From: JBBRSD01 sp038245725
GTDB lineage: Bacteria; Actinomycetota; Coriobacteriia; Anaerosomatales; JAAXUF01
Assembly: GCA_038245725.1 (NCBI GenBank)
Contig: JBBRSD010000003.1
Location: 124,001 to 188,000, forward strand
Reading direction: 5' to 3'
DNA: 64,000 nt
The position numbers were made by a program, and so were the translations under genes. The notes under the pieces are model-generated. The model ran no database searches. It saw nothing but the letters and a program-made list of their open reading frames with translations, and was not told the DNA's origin. How positions within the stretch are numbered: position 1 is the stretch's first letter; each line of letters starts with the position of its first letter. Below are positions 47,546 through 56,519 of the stretch, one piece after another.

Positions 47546-48895
47546 GTGGGACGCGTACCGAGTTCGGCTTCGGAGGCATCGGTCGGCAGGCCGGCCGGGC
47601 TGCTCGGCGGGTTCGCCGAGTTCCTCAGGCTCGAGATCGCCGGCAGCGTGTTGCTGCTTGGAGCGACCGTGCTCGCCCTTGTCATCGCGAACTCCCCGGC
47701 ACACGTCGCCTTCGAGCAGCTGCTGCACGTACGGCTCGGTATCGACGTCGGTCGCGTTGGTTTCGGGCAGTCGGTCGGGCAGTGGATCAACGACGCGTTG
47801 ATGGCGCTCTTCTTCTTCGTAATTGGCCTTGAGGTCAAGCGCGAGATCGTCGCCGGCGAGCTGTCCACCCCGCGAAGAGCGATGCTGCCGGTGATCGGTG
47901 CGCTTGGCGGCATGCTCGTGCCCGCCGCGATCTACCTCGCGTTCAACACCGGTGGCTTCGGCGCGCGCGGATGGGGAATCCCCATGGCGACCGACATCGC
48001 GTTTGCGCTCGGTGCGCTCACGCTGCTTGGCAGTCGCGCACCAGCGGGCCTCAAGCTCTTCCTGACCGCGCTTGCCATCGCCGACGACATAGGTGCAATC
48101 CTCGTCATCGCGCTGTTCTACTCGACGGGCATCTCCTTCGGCTGGCTGGCCGCCGCCGCCGTGGTACTCGGCATCCTCGCCCTTCTCAACGCGCTGAAGG
48201 TCGACAGCACGGTGCCTTATGCGCTTCTCGGCGTGGTCGTGTGGTTCTGCCTCCTGAACTCCGGCGTCCACCCGACGATCGCCGGCGTGCTCGTCGCATT
48301 CACCATCCCCACGCGCGCGAAGATGCCGGCGCTCGACTTCGTCGAGTTCAGCCGAGGAAAGCTCGAGCGGATCGAGATCGTCGACTCTCCCGAAGCGCAC
48401 GTGCTTGAGGACGACGAGCAGCAGGAATACGCGTTCGAGATCTGCCGTACGTCGGCTCGTATCGCTTCGCCGCTCCAACGTATGGCCCACTCACTGCACC
48501 CGTTCACGATCTTCGTGGTGTTACCGCTGTTCGCCCTGGCGAATGCGAATCTGCGGCTCATAGGCACGGGTGCCGATTCGATGCTGGTTCGGCCGATCGC
48601 GCTTGGGATATTCGTCGGCCTGATCGCGGGCAAGACGATCGGCATCACGACCTTTACGTGGGCTGCGGTCAAGCTGCGCGTCACAGAGCTGCCCTCCGGC
48701 CTGACGTGGCGTCACATTCTTGGCGGCAGCATCTTAGGCGGCATCGGCTTCACGATGTCGCTGTTCATCGCCAACCTCGCATTCAGCGATCCGACGCAGC
48801 TCGAGGGTGCGAAGATCGCGGTGTTGCTGACGTCGGTGGTAGCAGGCGCTGCCGGGTACCTGTTCCTGCGCGGTGGGGCGGAAACTACCTCGTGA
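47546..48895 (+). CDS. nhaA: Na+/H+ antiporter NhaA
   Basis: The 449-residue protein starts at GTG 47546 after GGGAGG. NhaA family motifs are intact: LEIAGSVLLLGATVLALVIANSP, WINDALMALFFFVIGLEVKREIVAGELS, MATDIAFALGALTLLGSRAPAGLKLFLTALAIADDIGAILVIALFYS with the two adjacent Asp used in ion exchange, and GVHPTIAGVLVAFTIP. LGGSILGGIGFTMSLFIANLAF is near the end. It exchanges sodium for protons across the inner membrane to regulate pH and salt. Its end overlaps the convergent META-domain gene by 11 bases. Confidence 0.94.
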   Translation: MGRVPSSASEASVGRPAGLLGGFAEFLRLEIAGSVLLLGATVLALVIANSPAHVAFEQLLHVRLGIDVGRVGFGQSVGQWINDALMALFFFVIGLEVKREIVAGELSTPRRAMLPVIGALGGMLVPAAIYLAFNTGGFGARGWGIPMATDIAFALGALTLLGSRAPAGLKLFLTALAIADDIGAILVIALFYSTGISFGWLAAAAVVLGILALLNALKVDSTVPYALLGVVVWFCLLNSGVHPTIAGVLVAFTIPTRAKMPALDFVEFSRGKLERIEIVDSPEAHVLEDDEQQEYAFEICRTSARIASPLQRMAHSLHPFTIFVVLPLFALANANLRLIGTGADSMLVRPIALGIFVGLIAGKTIGITTFTWAAVKLRVTELPSGLTWRHILGGSILGGIGFTMSLFIANLAFSDPTQLEGAKIAVLLTSVVAGAAGYLFLRGGAETTS

Positions 48896-49697
48896 GTGCG
48901 TAGTTGGCGACCTGGCTCTCGCCGTCCCAGAGGATGAGACGGTCGCCGTCGACCCGGTAGCTCGTCGTCTTCCTCAGCGCGTGCAGGTAGGCCCGCTCCT
49001 GATCCACGAGCGGCTTCGGGCCGGACATGTGCGTGCTGGGAAGCACCGCATCGATCGTCATGCTCTCCGTGTTCGTCGCGTAGCTGGTGCCGTATTCGTT
49101 TACCCCCGACGAGCCGGTTACGTGACCGTCGGCGCTGAGGATGATGGTGATCGTCGACTTGCCGATAAGGCCGACCACGGCGCCCTTGCCGTTGTTGTAG
49201 CCGTGGCAGTACCACATCTGACCGGTGAGGCGCGCGGGCGCGGCGGGCCCGTAGACCACAAGCTGCTTGCCGGCGGCGTCGAGAAGCTCGAGCAATTCGG
49301 CCGACACGCGGAACAATCTTGTGTCCGCAAGCGCCGATAGATACGCGTTCTCCTGCGTCATGAGCGGTCCGGGGCCCGAGATCTTCGTCACGGGTCCGAG
49401 CGTGAAGACGACGGAGTCGCCTCTAGCGACCGCGTATTTCGCCGAATACGTGTTGATACTCGACTCTCCAGTGATCGTGCCGCTTTCGAATCGCGCCGAG
49501 ATGCTGCTTCCGTCGGCAAGCGGGATCAGCGAACCGGAACCGCCGCGAAGCTGCCTGACCGACCACGCAGGCGCCTCAAGCTGAGTCGCGTTCTGCGTGG
49601 TATGCCTGGCACGAGCGGCGGTCGAGCACCCGACGAGCGACGTGAGGGCGAAGAGGGCGAGCGCGATTGCGGCGAAACGGTTGCGAGTTGTGCTCAT
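48885..49697 (-). CDS. Lipoprotein with two META-type domains
   Basis: The 270-residue protein starts at ATG 49697. Lipoprotein signal: LALFALTSLVGCSTAAR. Two repeated domains follow. The first includes WSVRQLRGGSGSLIPLADGSSISARFESGTITGESSINTYSAKYAV...SGPGPLMTQENAYLSAL; the second includes GQMWYCHGYNNGKGAVVGL...GHVTGSSGVNEYGTSYA...SGPKPLVDQERAYLHAL. This GxSGxNxY...CP-like...E..YL..L pattern is that of META domains (HslJ-like), though the usual Cys pair is missing. These proteins are surface or periplasmic and of unknown biochemical role. Confidence 0.82.
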   Translation of the reverse strand: MSTTRNRFAAIALALFALTSLVGCSTAARARHTTQNATQLEAPAWSVRQLRGGSGSLIPLADGSSISARFESGTITGESSINTYSAKYAVARGDSVVFTLGPVTKISGPGPLMTQENAYLSALADTRLFRVSAELLELLDAAGKQLVVYGPAAPARLTGQMWYCHGYNNGKGAVVGLIGKSTITIILSADGHVTGSSGVNEYGTSYATNTESMTIDAVLPSTHMSGPKPLVDQERAYLHALRKTTSYRVDGDRLILWDGESQVANYALTR

Positions 49698-49773
49698 GAC
49701 GACTGCTCCTGGAGTGAACGGTCCTGATGTGAAAAGCGAACAGCGCTGTTTCGAGGATGCGGGTCCGACTCTG

Positions 49774-50913
49774 CTAGAACCGGCGCACCTCTCGATAGAG
49801 GGTGTCGCGCTGCACCGGCTCGTAACCCGCGTCGCAGATGAGGCGCACGAGCTCCTCGCGTGCGAGCATGAAGCGCGTGCCGGCGGCTGCCACGACGTTC
49901 TCCTCGATCATCGTCGACCCCATGTCATTGGCGCCGAAAGCGAGCGCGACCTGGCCGATCTTGCCGCCCTGAGTGACCCAGCTCGCCTGGACGTTGCGCA
50001 CGGAGTCGAGGAAGAGCCGCGAGACCGCAAGCGTCCGCAGGTACTCCCACCCGCTCGCTGCCGAGAGAACCGCGCCGCTCGCCGCGAATTCATCCTCGGC
50101 GAGGGCGGTGTTGCCGGGCTGGAAGCTCCACGGGATGAAAGCGCGGAAGCCGACATGACCAGCTGCGACCGCCTCGTCCTGCACCTCGCGGACGCGCGCC
50201 AGGTGCTCGATGCGCTCGCCGAGCGTTTCGAGCCCGCCGAACATCATTGTGGCGGTGGTCGAGATATCGAGGCGGTGAGCCTCGCGCATGACGTCGAGCC
50301 ACTCGTCGCTCGTGGCCTTCTTCGGGCTTACGTGTGTGCGCACGCGATCGACGAGGATCTCGGCTCCGCCGCCGGGCAGGGAGTCGAGGCCGGCGTCGCG
50401 CAGGCGCCGCAGGGTCTCCTCGGTCGTGATCTCGGAGCGTCGGGCGATGTGGACGATTTCCGGCGGGCCGAAGCCGTGCACGTGGATCTCAGGATGGTCG
50501 GCCTTGATGTCGCGAAGCATCCCCTCGTACCACTCGATATCGAGGTCCGGGTGCATGCCTCCCTGCAGCAGGATCGCGGTGCCGTCGAGTTCGATCGTCT
50601 CGGCGACCTTGGCGGCGAGCTCCTCGCGCGTCAGGACGTAGGCGTCGGTCGCGTCGGTCGAGCGGTAGAAGGCGCAGAATCGGCATCCCGAGACGCACAC
50701 GTTGGTGTAGTTCACGTTGCGGTCGACGATGAAGGTGACCTCGCGCTCGGGCACGAGCCGCGCGCGCATCATGTTCGCCGCTTGGCCGAGCGTGAGGAAG
50801 TCGGCGTGCTCGAGGATCATGAGTGCTTGGTCGGGGGTCAGTCGCAAGTCGCCTGCGGCCGCCGAGAAAGCGAGTGTTTCGGCCGCGTCGCGAGGCCGGG
50901 CGGGTGTGATCAT
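49774..50913 (-). CDS. mqnC: Cyclic dehypoxanthinyl futalosine synthase (radical SAM)
   Basis: The 379-residue protein starts at ATG 50913, overlapping the mqnA stop (ATGA). The radical-SAM cluster is NYTNVCVSGCRFCAFYR (CxxxCxxC), followed by ILLQGGMHPDLDIEWYEGMLRDIKADHPEIHVHGFGPPEI and LRDAGLDSLPGGGAEILVDRVR, both typical of MqnC/CofH enzymes. The match to the MqnC type and clustering with mqnA and mqnE fix the assignment. It cyclises dehypoxanthine futalosine in the futalosine route to menaquinone. Confidence 0.92.
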   Translation of the reverse strand: MITPARPRDAAETLAFSAAAGDLRLTPDQALMILEHADFLTLGQAANMMRARLVPEREVTFIVDRNVNYTNVCVSGCRFCAFYRSTDATDAYVLTREELAAKVAETIELDGTAILLQGGMHPDLDIEWYEGMLRDIKADHPEIHVHGFGPPEIVHIARRSEITTEETLRRLRDAGLDSLPGGGAEILVDRVRTHVSPKKATSDEWLDVMREAHRLDISTTATMMFGGLETLGERIEHLARVREVQDEAVAAGHVGFRAFIPWSFQPGNTALAEDEFAASGAVLSAASGWEYLRTLAVSRLFLDSVRNVQASWVTQGGKIGQVALAFGANDMGSTMIEENVVAAAGTRFMLAREELVRLICDAGYEPVQRDTLYREVRRF

Positions 50914-51746
50914 GCGCCCTCCCCGAACACCTTGAACTGCGGAACCTTGTCGAGCTGACCGATTGCGTGCGCTTCGGCGAGGTAGCGTGTCAGACCCTCG
51001 CGGTAGCGTGGGTCGAAACGGAACTGCAGAGCGTCGAAGTAGCTGCGGAAGTGCTCGGGAGGGAAAGGCTCCCAGCGCGCGGCGTACTCCGAGATGTCGT
51101 CGAGGTGCTCGCGGCAGTAGGAGAGCGAGCGGGAGAGTGCGTCGACCATGCCGCGGGCGGCGTCAGGCTGGGACTCGACGAACTCGCGCCGAGCGGCCCA
51201 GACCGCGTAGACCATCGGCAGACCGGTCCATGCGGTCCACTCGGTGCCGAGGTCGTACTCGATGAGGCCTTCGGGCTTGTCCCAGTACGCCCGCAACGCA
51301 TCGTCGCCGATAAGGAGTGCCGCGTCGGCGTCACGCAGCATCGCGGGCAGGTCGGGCGGCATCTCGACGTAGGTGGCGTCGACGCCCCAGCGCCGCGCGA
51401 GCAGAATGCGCGCCAGCACCTGGCTCGTGCGCGAAGAGTTCGTGAGCGCGACGTTGGCGCCGCCCAGCTCGTCGGCGGGCCGCTTGGAGAGGAGGAGGAT
51501 CGACTGGACTTCACCATCAGATGAGATCGCGATATCGGGCAGAAGCACGAGGTCGTCAGCGTGGCGCGCGTACTCGATCGCGGGAATCGGCGCCACGTCG
51601 AGCCCGCCGGCGATGAGTTGGGCCGCGAGGTCTTTCGGGTCGGCCTTCACGAGGTCGACGTCGAGCAACACGTCGTTCTTCACGAGCCCGTAGTAGAGCG
51701 GCAGACAGTTGATGAACTGAATGTGGCCGAGGCGCGGTTTCTGCAT
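50910..51746 (-). CDS. mqnA: Chorismate dehydratase (futalosine pathway)
   Basis: The 278-residue protein starts at ATG 51746; the long frame upstream is a shadow of mqnE. It begins with LGHIQFINCLPLYYGL (the MqnA opening motif), followed by DVAPIPAIEYARHADDLVLLPDIAISSDGEVQSILLLSK, NSSRTSQVLARILL and ALLIGDDAL. These are the substrate-binding features of the periplasmic-binding-like MqnA fold. It removes water from chorismate to give 3-enolpyruvyl-benzoate. It lies between mqnE and mqnC in one operon. Confidence 0.93.
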   Translation of the reverse strand: MQKPRLGHIQFINCLPLYYGLVKNDVLLDVDLVKADPKDLAAQLIAGGLDVAPIPAIEYARHADDLVLLPDIAISSDGEVQSILLLSKRPADELGGANVALTNSSRTSQVLARILLARRWGVDATYVEMPPDLPAMLRDADAALLIGDDALRAYWDKPEGLIEYDLGTEWTAWTGLPMVYAVWAARREFVESQPDAARGMVDALSRSLSYCREHLDDISEYAARWEPFPPEHFRSYFDALQFRFDPRYREGLTRYLAEAHAIGQLDKVPQFKVFGEGA

Positions 51747-51754
51747 CTGGGCGC

Positions 51755-52939
51755 CTAAGCCTCGTCCTTCGCGAACACGCCCACGAGCGGAGCAGCGCCG
51801 ATGGGTCCGGCGTTCCACGCGGGCGCCGCGGTCTCCTCGGCATAGGTGCGGACGATGCGGTAGAGCGTGTCGCGCTCGACGGCGACGTGGCCGGTCTCCT
51901 CGATCATGTTGACGAGGTCGTCCTTCGAGAGCGCTTCCGGGGTCGTCGCGCCGGCCATGTGCGTGATGCGCTCCTCGACGACGGTGCCGTCGAGGTCGTC
52001 GACCCCGAACGCCGTCGACACCTGCGCGATCTTGAGGCCGAGCATGATCCAGAACGCCTTGACGTGCGGAATGTTGTCGAGCATAAGGCGCGCGATCGCG
52101 AGCGTCTTCAGGTCGTCGAAGCCGGTCGTGGCCGGAAGGTCCGCCATCTCGGTGTTGGCGGCGTGGAACGCGAGCGGGATGAACGCGAGGAAGCCGCCGG
52201 TCTTGTCCTGCTGCTCGCGCAGCCGGATGAGATGGTCGACGCGCTCCTCGGCGGTTTCGATGTGGCCGTAGAGCATCGTGCAGTTCGTCGCAATGCCCAT
52301 CTCGTGGGCCTCGCCGTGAATGCGCAGCCATACGTCGGACTTCGTCTTCTTGTCCCACGCCGCCATGCGCGTGCGGTCCGAGAAGATCTCGGCGCCGCCG
52401 CCCGGCAAGGCGTCGAGTCCGGCGCCCTTGAGGTCGGCGAGCACTTCGCGGGTCGTCTTGCCGCTGATGATTGCCATGTGCTCGATCTCGACGGCCGTGA
52501 ACGCCTGCACGATGACGTTGTCGGGCACTGCCGCACGCGTGCGCGCGACCATGTCGATGTAGAACTCGTAGCTCCACTCCGGATGAAGGCCGCTCACGAT
52601 GTGGATCTCGTACGCGCCGTCAGCGGCACCCTCCGATGCGGCCTTCGCGACTTCGTCGAGCGTCATCTCGTAGGCGCCTGGCTCGTCGGCATTGCGCGCG
52701 AACGCGCAGAACTTGCACCTGTTGCGGCAGATGTTGGTCGGGTTGATGTGCCGGTTGACCATGAAGTACACGCGTTCGCCGTTGATGCGGCGGCGGGCGA
52801 AGTCGGCCATCTGTCCGATGCCGAGCAGGTCGTAGCTCGCGTACAGCGCGGCACCGTCTTCGCGCGAGAGACGAGTGCCAGCCAGCACCTTCTCGGCGAT
52901 AGGGGCGAGCGTGGGATCAGTGAGGTTGAAGGAGGTCAC
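51755..52939 (-). CDS. mqnE: Aminofutalosine synthase (radical SAM)
   Basis: The 394-residue protein starts at GTG 52939 with GGAG upstream. The radical-SAM cluster is NPTNICRNRCKFCAFAR, followed by IHIVSGLHPEWSYEFYIDMVARTRAAVPDNVIVQAFTAVEIEHMA and LKGAGLDALPGGGAEIFSDRTR. The GFLAFIPLAFHAANTEM and DGTVVEERITHMAGA stretches separate it from MqnC. It couples 3-enolpyruvyl-benzoate to the adenosyl part of SAM, giving aminofutalosine. Order in the operon: mqnE-mqnA-mqnC, with an eight-base gap and an ATGA overlap. Confidence 0.93.
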   Translation of the reverse strand: MTSFNLTDPTLAPIAEKVLAGTRLSREDGAALYASYDLLGIGQMADFARRRINGERVYFMVNRHINPTNICRNRCKFCAFARNADEPGAYEMTLDEVAKAASEGAADGAYEIHIVSGLHPEWSYEFYIDMVARTRAAVPDNVIVQAFTAVEIEHMAIISGKTTREVLADLKGAGLDALPGGGAEIFSDRTRMAAWDKKTKSDVWLRIHGEAHEMGIATNCTMLYGHIETAEERVDHLIRLREQQDKTGGFLAFIPLAFHAANTEMADLPATTGFDDLKTLAIARLMLDNIPHVKAFWIMLGLKIAQVSTAFGVDDLDGTVVEERITHMAGATTPEALSKDDLVNMIEETGHVAVERDTLYRIVRTYAEETAAPAWNAGPIGAAPLVGVFAKDEA

Positions 52940-53062
52940 GAACGGCTCCAGTCAGTGGATGTGGCCGGGGGCAAAGCCACACTAGGATATGCCTCGCCGC
53001 GCGGGCGTGCCACTCTTCGACCGGTCAGATTCGATGGGTGCGATTTCCAATCACGAACGCGG

Positions 53063-53081
53063 ACGTGGATTACGACCACGT
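53063..53081 (+). promoter_or_regulatory. Inverted repeat upstream of the quaternary-amine transporter operon
   Basis: ACGTGG-N7-CCACGT, perfect six-base arms, 84 bases before the first gene. It is a candidate operator; the regulator is unknown. A smaller hairpin (TGTGGC/GCCACA) lies at 52960-52981. Confidence 0.35.
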
Positions 53082-53164
53082 GCAGGAAGGGAACGAAGCC
53101 AGCATACGGATCGGCGATCGGGTCTACGACACCGCGCGGTCGCCCACACTCTTTGGAGGAAGAA

Positions 53165-54151
53165 ATGCGCAAGAACTGGAAAGGCGCAGCCGCGGTGTTC
53201 GCCGCGCTCGCCGTCGTCGTGATGCTGCTGGCTGGTTGCTCCTCGTCCTCTGCACCGTCAACCAGCACGAGTTCGACCAGCGCTGGCACGACCGAGAAGG
53301 GCCCCATCGTCGTCGGCTCCAAGATCGATGGCGAGGGCTCGCTGCTCGGTCAGATCATCCTGCAAACCCTGAAGAGCAACGGGTTCGCGGTTGTCGACAA
53401 GACGCGAACCGGCGCCACGAAAGTCGTGCGTCAGGCTCTCGTCGACGGGCAGATCGACGTCTATCCCGAGTACACCGCCAACGCCGTACTCGTCTTTCAC
53501 AGCGACGTGAAGGTCGACCCGTCGGTGCTGCAAAGCGCGACGCTCACCTACCAGACCGCCAAGACCGAGGAGTCGTCGGCCGGAATCGTCTGGCTGCAGC
53601 CCGCCCCGGCGAACAACACGTGGGCCGTGTCGGTGCCCGTGGCATTCGCGACCAAGAACAAGCTCACCTCACTGGCCGACCTCGCCGTCTACATCAACAA
53701 GGGCGGCACCTTCAAGATCGTCGGCTCGCAGGAGTTCTTCTCGAGTAACGTCGCGTTCCCCGCATTCGAGAAGGCGTACGGCTTCAAGGTCAAGCCGGGC
53801 CAGGAGGTAGCGCTCGCCACGGGCGACACAGCCGTCACCGAGAAGGCCGCGGCGCAAGGATCGCAGGGCGCCAACGCCGCCATGGCGTATGGAACCGACG
53901 GCACGATTCAGGCGCTGAACCTCGTCGTGCTCGCCGATCCGAAGGGTGCGCAGCCGATCTATCAGCCTGCACCGATCTTCCGTTCCCCGATCATCACGAA
54001 GTACCCGGAGATCCCGACGATTCTCGATCCGGTCTTCGCCAAGCTCGACTTGGCGACGTTGCAGTCGCTGAACAAGATGATCGCCGTGGACGGCAAGGAC
54101 GCCAAGGTGGTCGCGGGTGACTGGCTCAGGACCAACGGTTTCGTGAAGTAG
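53165..54151 (+). CDS. Quaternary-amine/osmolyte ABC transporter, substrate-binding lipoprotein
   Basis: The 328-residue protein starts at ATG 53165 after GGAGGAAG. Lipoprotein signal: LAVVVMLLAGCSSSS. It is a type II binding protein of the OpuCC/OsmF kind: IVVGSKIDGEGSLLGQIILQTLKSNGFAVVDKTRTGATKVVRQALVDGQIDVYPEYTANAV, and a C-terminal PIITKYPEIPTILDPVFAKLDLATLQSLNKMIAVDGKDAKVVAGDWLRTNGFV. Ligands in this family are glycine betaine, choline, carnitine or related compounds. Some members serve functions other than osmoprotection. It heads a four-gene operon. Confidence 0.9.
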   Translation: MRKNWKGAAAVFAALAVVVMLLAGCSSSSAPSTSTSSTSAGTTEKGPIVVGSKIDGEGSLLGQIILQTLKSNGFAVVDKTRTGATKVVRQALVDGQIDVYPEYTANAVLVFHSDVKVDPSVLQSATLTYQTAKTEESSAGIVWLQPAPANNTWAVSVPVAFATKNKLTSLADLAVYINKGGTFKIVGSQEFFSSNVAFPAFEKAYGFKVKPGQEVALATGDTAVTEKAAAQGSQGANAAMAYGTDGTIQALNLVVLADPKGAQPIYQPAPIFRSPIITKYPEIPTILDPVFAKLDLATLQSLNKMIAVDGKDAKVVAGDWLRTNGFVK

Positions 54152-54213
54152 CGAAGGTCAAGAAGCCCATCGTCACCAAGCAGATACGTTCTGATGCCAC
54201 GCCCGCCAGGGGG

Positions 54214-55341
54214 ATGGATCGCGTCGCGTTTGCCGGCGCGGCCATCGCCTTGGCGGGCGTCACACTGCTGCCGTTCGCGGAGTTCAGAGCCAATCGCATC
54301 GTGAGCGGCGAGACGTTTCGCGCGTGGAGTTCGGCCGGGTTGCTCGGCTGGCTGCTTGTTGCGCTGACGGTGGCGTGTCTCGGCGCGGCGGTTCTCCCCC
54401 TGCGATATCGAGGCCCCGGGGTGCTTGCGGCCGGGGTGGCGGGGTTCTCGGCGTGGGTGTTTGCGGTTGGCGGCTCGGCGGCTCGGCTCATGCCGGGCGG
54501 CGATTCGGCCGCCCGCGTCTCGATCGCGGGCGGAGCGTGGCTCGCGCTCGTGGGAATCGCGATCGTGTGGTTCCAGGGCCACCACCTCACGTCCTCGCGA
54601 GCACACGTCGCCGCCGTCGCGGTCGCCGTCGCCGCGGTGCTCGCCGCGTGGTACCTCGACGGGCTGCCGAAGGTGTCGCTCGTCTACGAGTACCGGGTGC
54701 AATCCGACACGTTCTGGACGCTCGTGAGCAACCACATCGAGCTGTCGCTGGGTGGCGTGGCCATCGCGGCCGCGCTCGGCGTGCCGCTGGGGATCGCGTC
54801 GACTCGGGCGGCTGCCGTGCGCGCCACCGTCATCCCCGCGGCGGGTATCGTCCAGACGGTACCGTCGCTCGCTCTCTACGGCCTGCTGGTCATCCCGCTC
54901 GGGATGCTCGGGCTGCCGACGCTCGGTGCCGTCCCCGCGCTCATCGCGCTGACGCTTTACGCGCTGCTGCCGATTGTGCGCAACACATACCTCGGCGTCA
55001 GTGGTGTCGACCCGGCGATCATCGACGCGGGGCGCGGCATGGGCATGGGCCGAGGAGAGATGCTGTGGCGTGTCGAGATCCCGCTCGCGCTCCCGCTGGT
55101 ACTCGAGGGGCTGCGCGCGAGCTTGGTGATGACCGTGGGCATCGCAGCGGTCATGGGGATCATCGGCGCCCAGACGCTCGGCGTGCTCGTGTTCCAGGGC
55201 TTCGGATCGATCGCTCCCGATCTCGTGCTACTGGGGGCGGTTCCCATGGTCGTCATCGCCATCATCGCCGACCAGGGCATCCGCGCTCTCGAGCGCACCA
55301 TCGTGTCGCCCGGCATTCGCATCCGCGCAGGACAGGACTGA
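54214..55341 (+). CDS. Quaternary-amine ABC transporter permease 1, with N-terminal membrane extension
   Basis: The 375-residue protein starts at ATG 54214. The C-terminal ~215 residues are the usual OpuCB-type permease (NHIELSLGGVAIAAALGVPLGIASTRAAAVRATVIPAAGIVQTVPSLALYGLLVIPLGMLG; the coupling loop DAGRGMGMGRGEMLWRVEIPLALPLVLEGLRASLVMTVGIAAVMGIIGA). The first ~150 residues add four or five membrane helices not found in the shortest homologues (LLGWLLVALTVACLGAAVLPL, GVLAAGVAGFSAWVFAV, AWLALVGIAIVWFQG). Related long forms exist among OsmY/OsmW-type permeases. It is followed after seven bases by the ATPase gene. Confidence 0.87.
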   Translation: MDRVAFAGAAIALAGVTLLPFAEFRANRIVSGETFRAWSSAGLLGWLLVALTVACLGAAVLPLRYRGPGVLAAGVAGFSAWVFAVGGSAARLMPGGDSAARVSIAGGAWLALVGIAIVWFQGHHLTSSRAHVAAVAVAVAAVLAAWYLDGLPKVSLVYEYRVQSDTFWTLVSNHIELSLGGVAIAAALGVPLGIASTRAAAVRATVIPAAGIVQTVPSLALYGLLVIPLGMLGLPTLGAVPALIALTLYALLPIVRNTYLGVSGVDPAIIDAGRGMGMGRGEMLWRVEIPLALPLVLEGLRASLVMTVGIAAVMGIIGAQTLGVLVFQGFGSIAPDLVLLGAVPMVVIAIIADQGIRALERTIVSPGIRIRAGQD

Positions 55342-55348
55342 GGACGGC

Positions 55349-56518
55349 ATGATCACGCTCGAGCACATCACGAAGCGCTACGGCGATCACGTCGCCGTCG
55401 ACGACCTCAGCTTCGAGGTGGCCGACGGAGACGTTGCCGTCCTCATCGGCCCGTCTGGATGCGGCAAGACGACCACGCTGCGCATGATCAACCGCCTCAT
55501 CGAGCCCACGAGCGGTCGCATCCTCATCGACGGCACCGACGCGACCACACTCAAACCCGAGGAGCTGCGCCGCCACATCGGCTACGCGATCCAGTCGGTC
55601 GGCCTCTTCCCGCACCTTACCGTCGCCGAGAACATCGCGACCGTCCCGAAGCTGCTGGGCTGGAAGCCCGCGCGGATCCGCGCCCGTGCGACCGAGCTGC
55701 TCGACCTCGTGGGGCTCGACCCGAGCCAATACGCCGAGAAGTATCCGCGTCAGCTCTCGGGCGGCGAGGCGCAGCGCATCGGCGTTGCGCGGGCGCTGGC
55801 GGCCGACCCGCCGGTGCTGCTCATGGACGAGCCGTTCGGCGCAGTCGACCCGCTCAACCGGGATCGGCTTCAAGTCGAGTTCGCCAAGATCCAGCGCGAG
55901 CTGAAGAAGACGGTCGTCTTTGTCACACACGACGTCGACGAAGCGATTCGCCTCGCCGACAAAATCGCGCTCATGCGCCTCGGCCACCTCGAGCAGTACG
56001 ACTCCCCGGAGGCCGTGCTCGACCATCCCGCGAGCAAGTTCGTGCACGACTTCGTGGGTGCCGACGCTGCGCTCAAGCGCCTCGCGCGCGTGAGGGCGGA
56101 TACCGTCATGCGGACAGACGTCCCCGTCGCGCAAGACGGCGCTGCGGCCGTCGCGATCGCCGCCGGACAAACCGCGCGCTTCATCTATCTGACCGACACA
56201 AACGGCGCGCTTGAAGGCTGGCTCGACCGGAGCGTTTTGGAGCGAGGAACGCCCTTGGTCGACGCGGCGACGCGCATCGACTGGCGCGAGGCGGCGATCG
56301 GTCCCGATGCGTCGCTGAAGGAAGCGCTCTCGCGCATGCTCGCGCTGGGCTACCGCTCGGTGCCTGTCGTCGACGACGCCGGGCGGCTGCTCGGCGATGT
56401 CTCGCTCGCCGACGTCGAGCGCACGATGGAAGCCGGCGACGCTCACGTTGCCGAGCCGGGTGAAGAGGCTCCGGGTTCCACCGACGTCCCCGCTGCTGCC
56501 GACGCGGTGGGCGAGTAA
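55349..56518 (+). CDS. Quaternary-amine ABC transporter ATPase with C-terminal CBS region
   Basis: The 389-residue protein starts at ATG 55349. ABC ATPase motifs: GPSGCGKTT, QSVGLFPHLTVAENIATVPKLLGW, LSGGEAQRIGVARALAADPPVLLMDEPFGAVDPLNRDRLQVEF and FVTHDVDEAIRLADKIALM. After residue ~245 comes a CBS pair region ending in EALSRMLALGYRSVPVVDDAGRLLGDVSLADVERTM. In OpuA/OpuC ATPases CBS domains sense ionic strength or cyclic di-AMP. The last residues are acidic and Ala-rich. It energises import with the two permeases. Confidence 0.9.
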   Translation: MITLEHITKRYGDHVAVDDLSFEVADGDVAVLIGPSGCGKTTTLRMINRLIEPTSGRILIDGTDATTLKPEELRRHIGYAIQSVGLFPHLTVAENIATVPKLLGWKPARIRARATELLDLVGLDPSQYAEKYPRQLSGGEAQRIGVARALAADPPVLLMDEPFGAVDPLNRDRLQVEFAKIQRELKKTVVFVTHDVDEAIRLADKIALMRLGHLEQYDSPEAVLDHPASKFVHDFVGADAALKRLARVRADTVMRTDVPVAQDGAAAVAIAAGQTARFIYLTDTNGALEGWLDRSVLERGTPLVDAATRIDWREAAIGPDASLKEALSRMLALGYRSVPVVDDAGRLLGDVSLADVERTMEAGDAHVAEPGEEAPGSTDVPAAADAVGE

Positions 56519-56519
56519 C

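Noticed and set aside
52960..52995. Possible cyclic-dinucleotide riboswitch before the osmolyte operon (GCAAAGCC string)
   Set aside because: Only a simple hairpin (TGTGGC/GCCACA) is present; the other conserved blocks of the cyclic-dinucleotide aptamers are missing.
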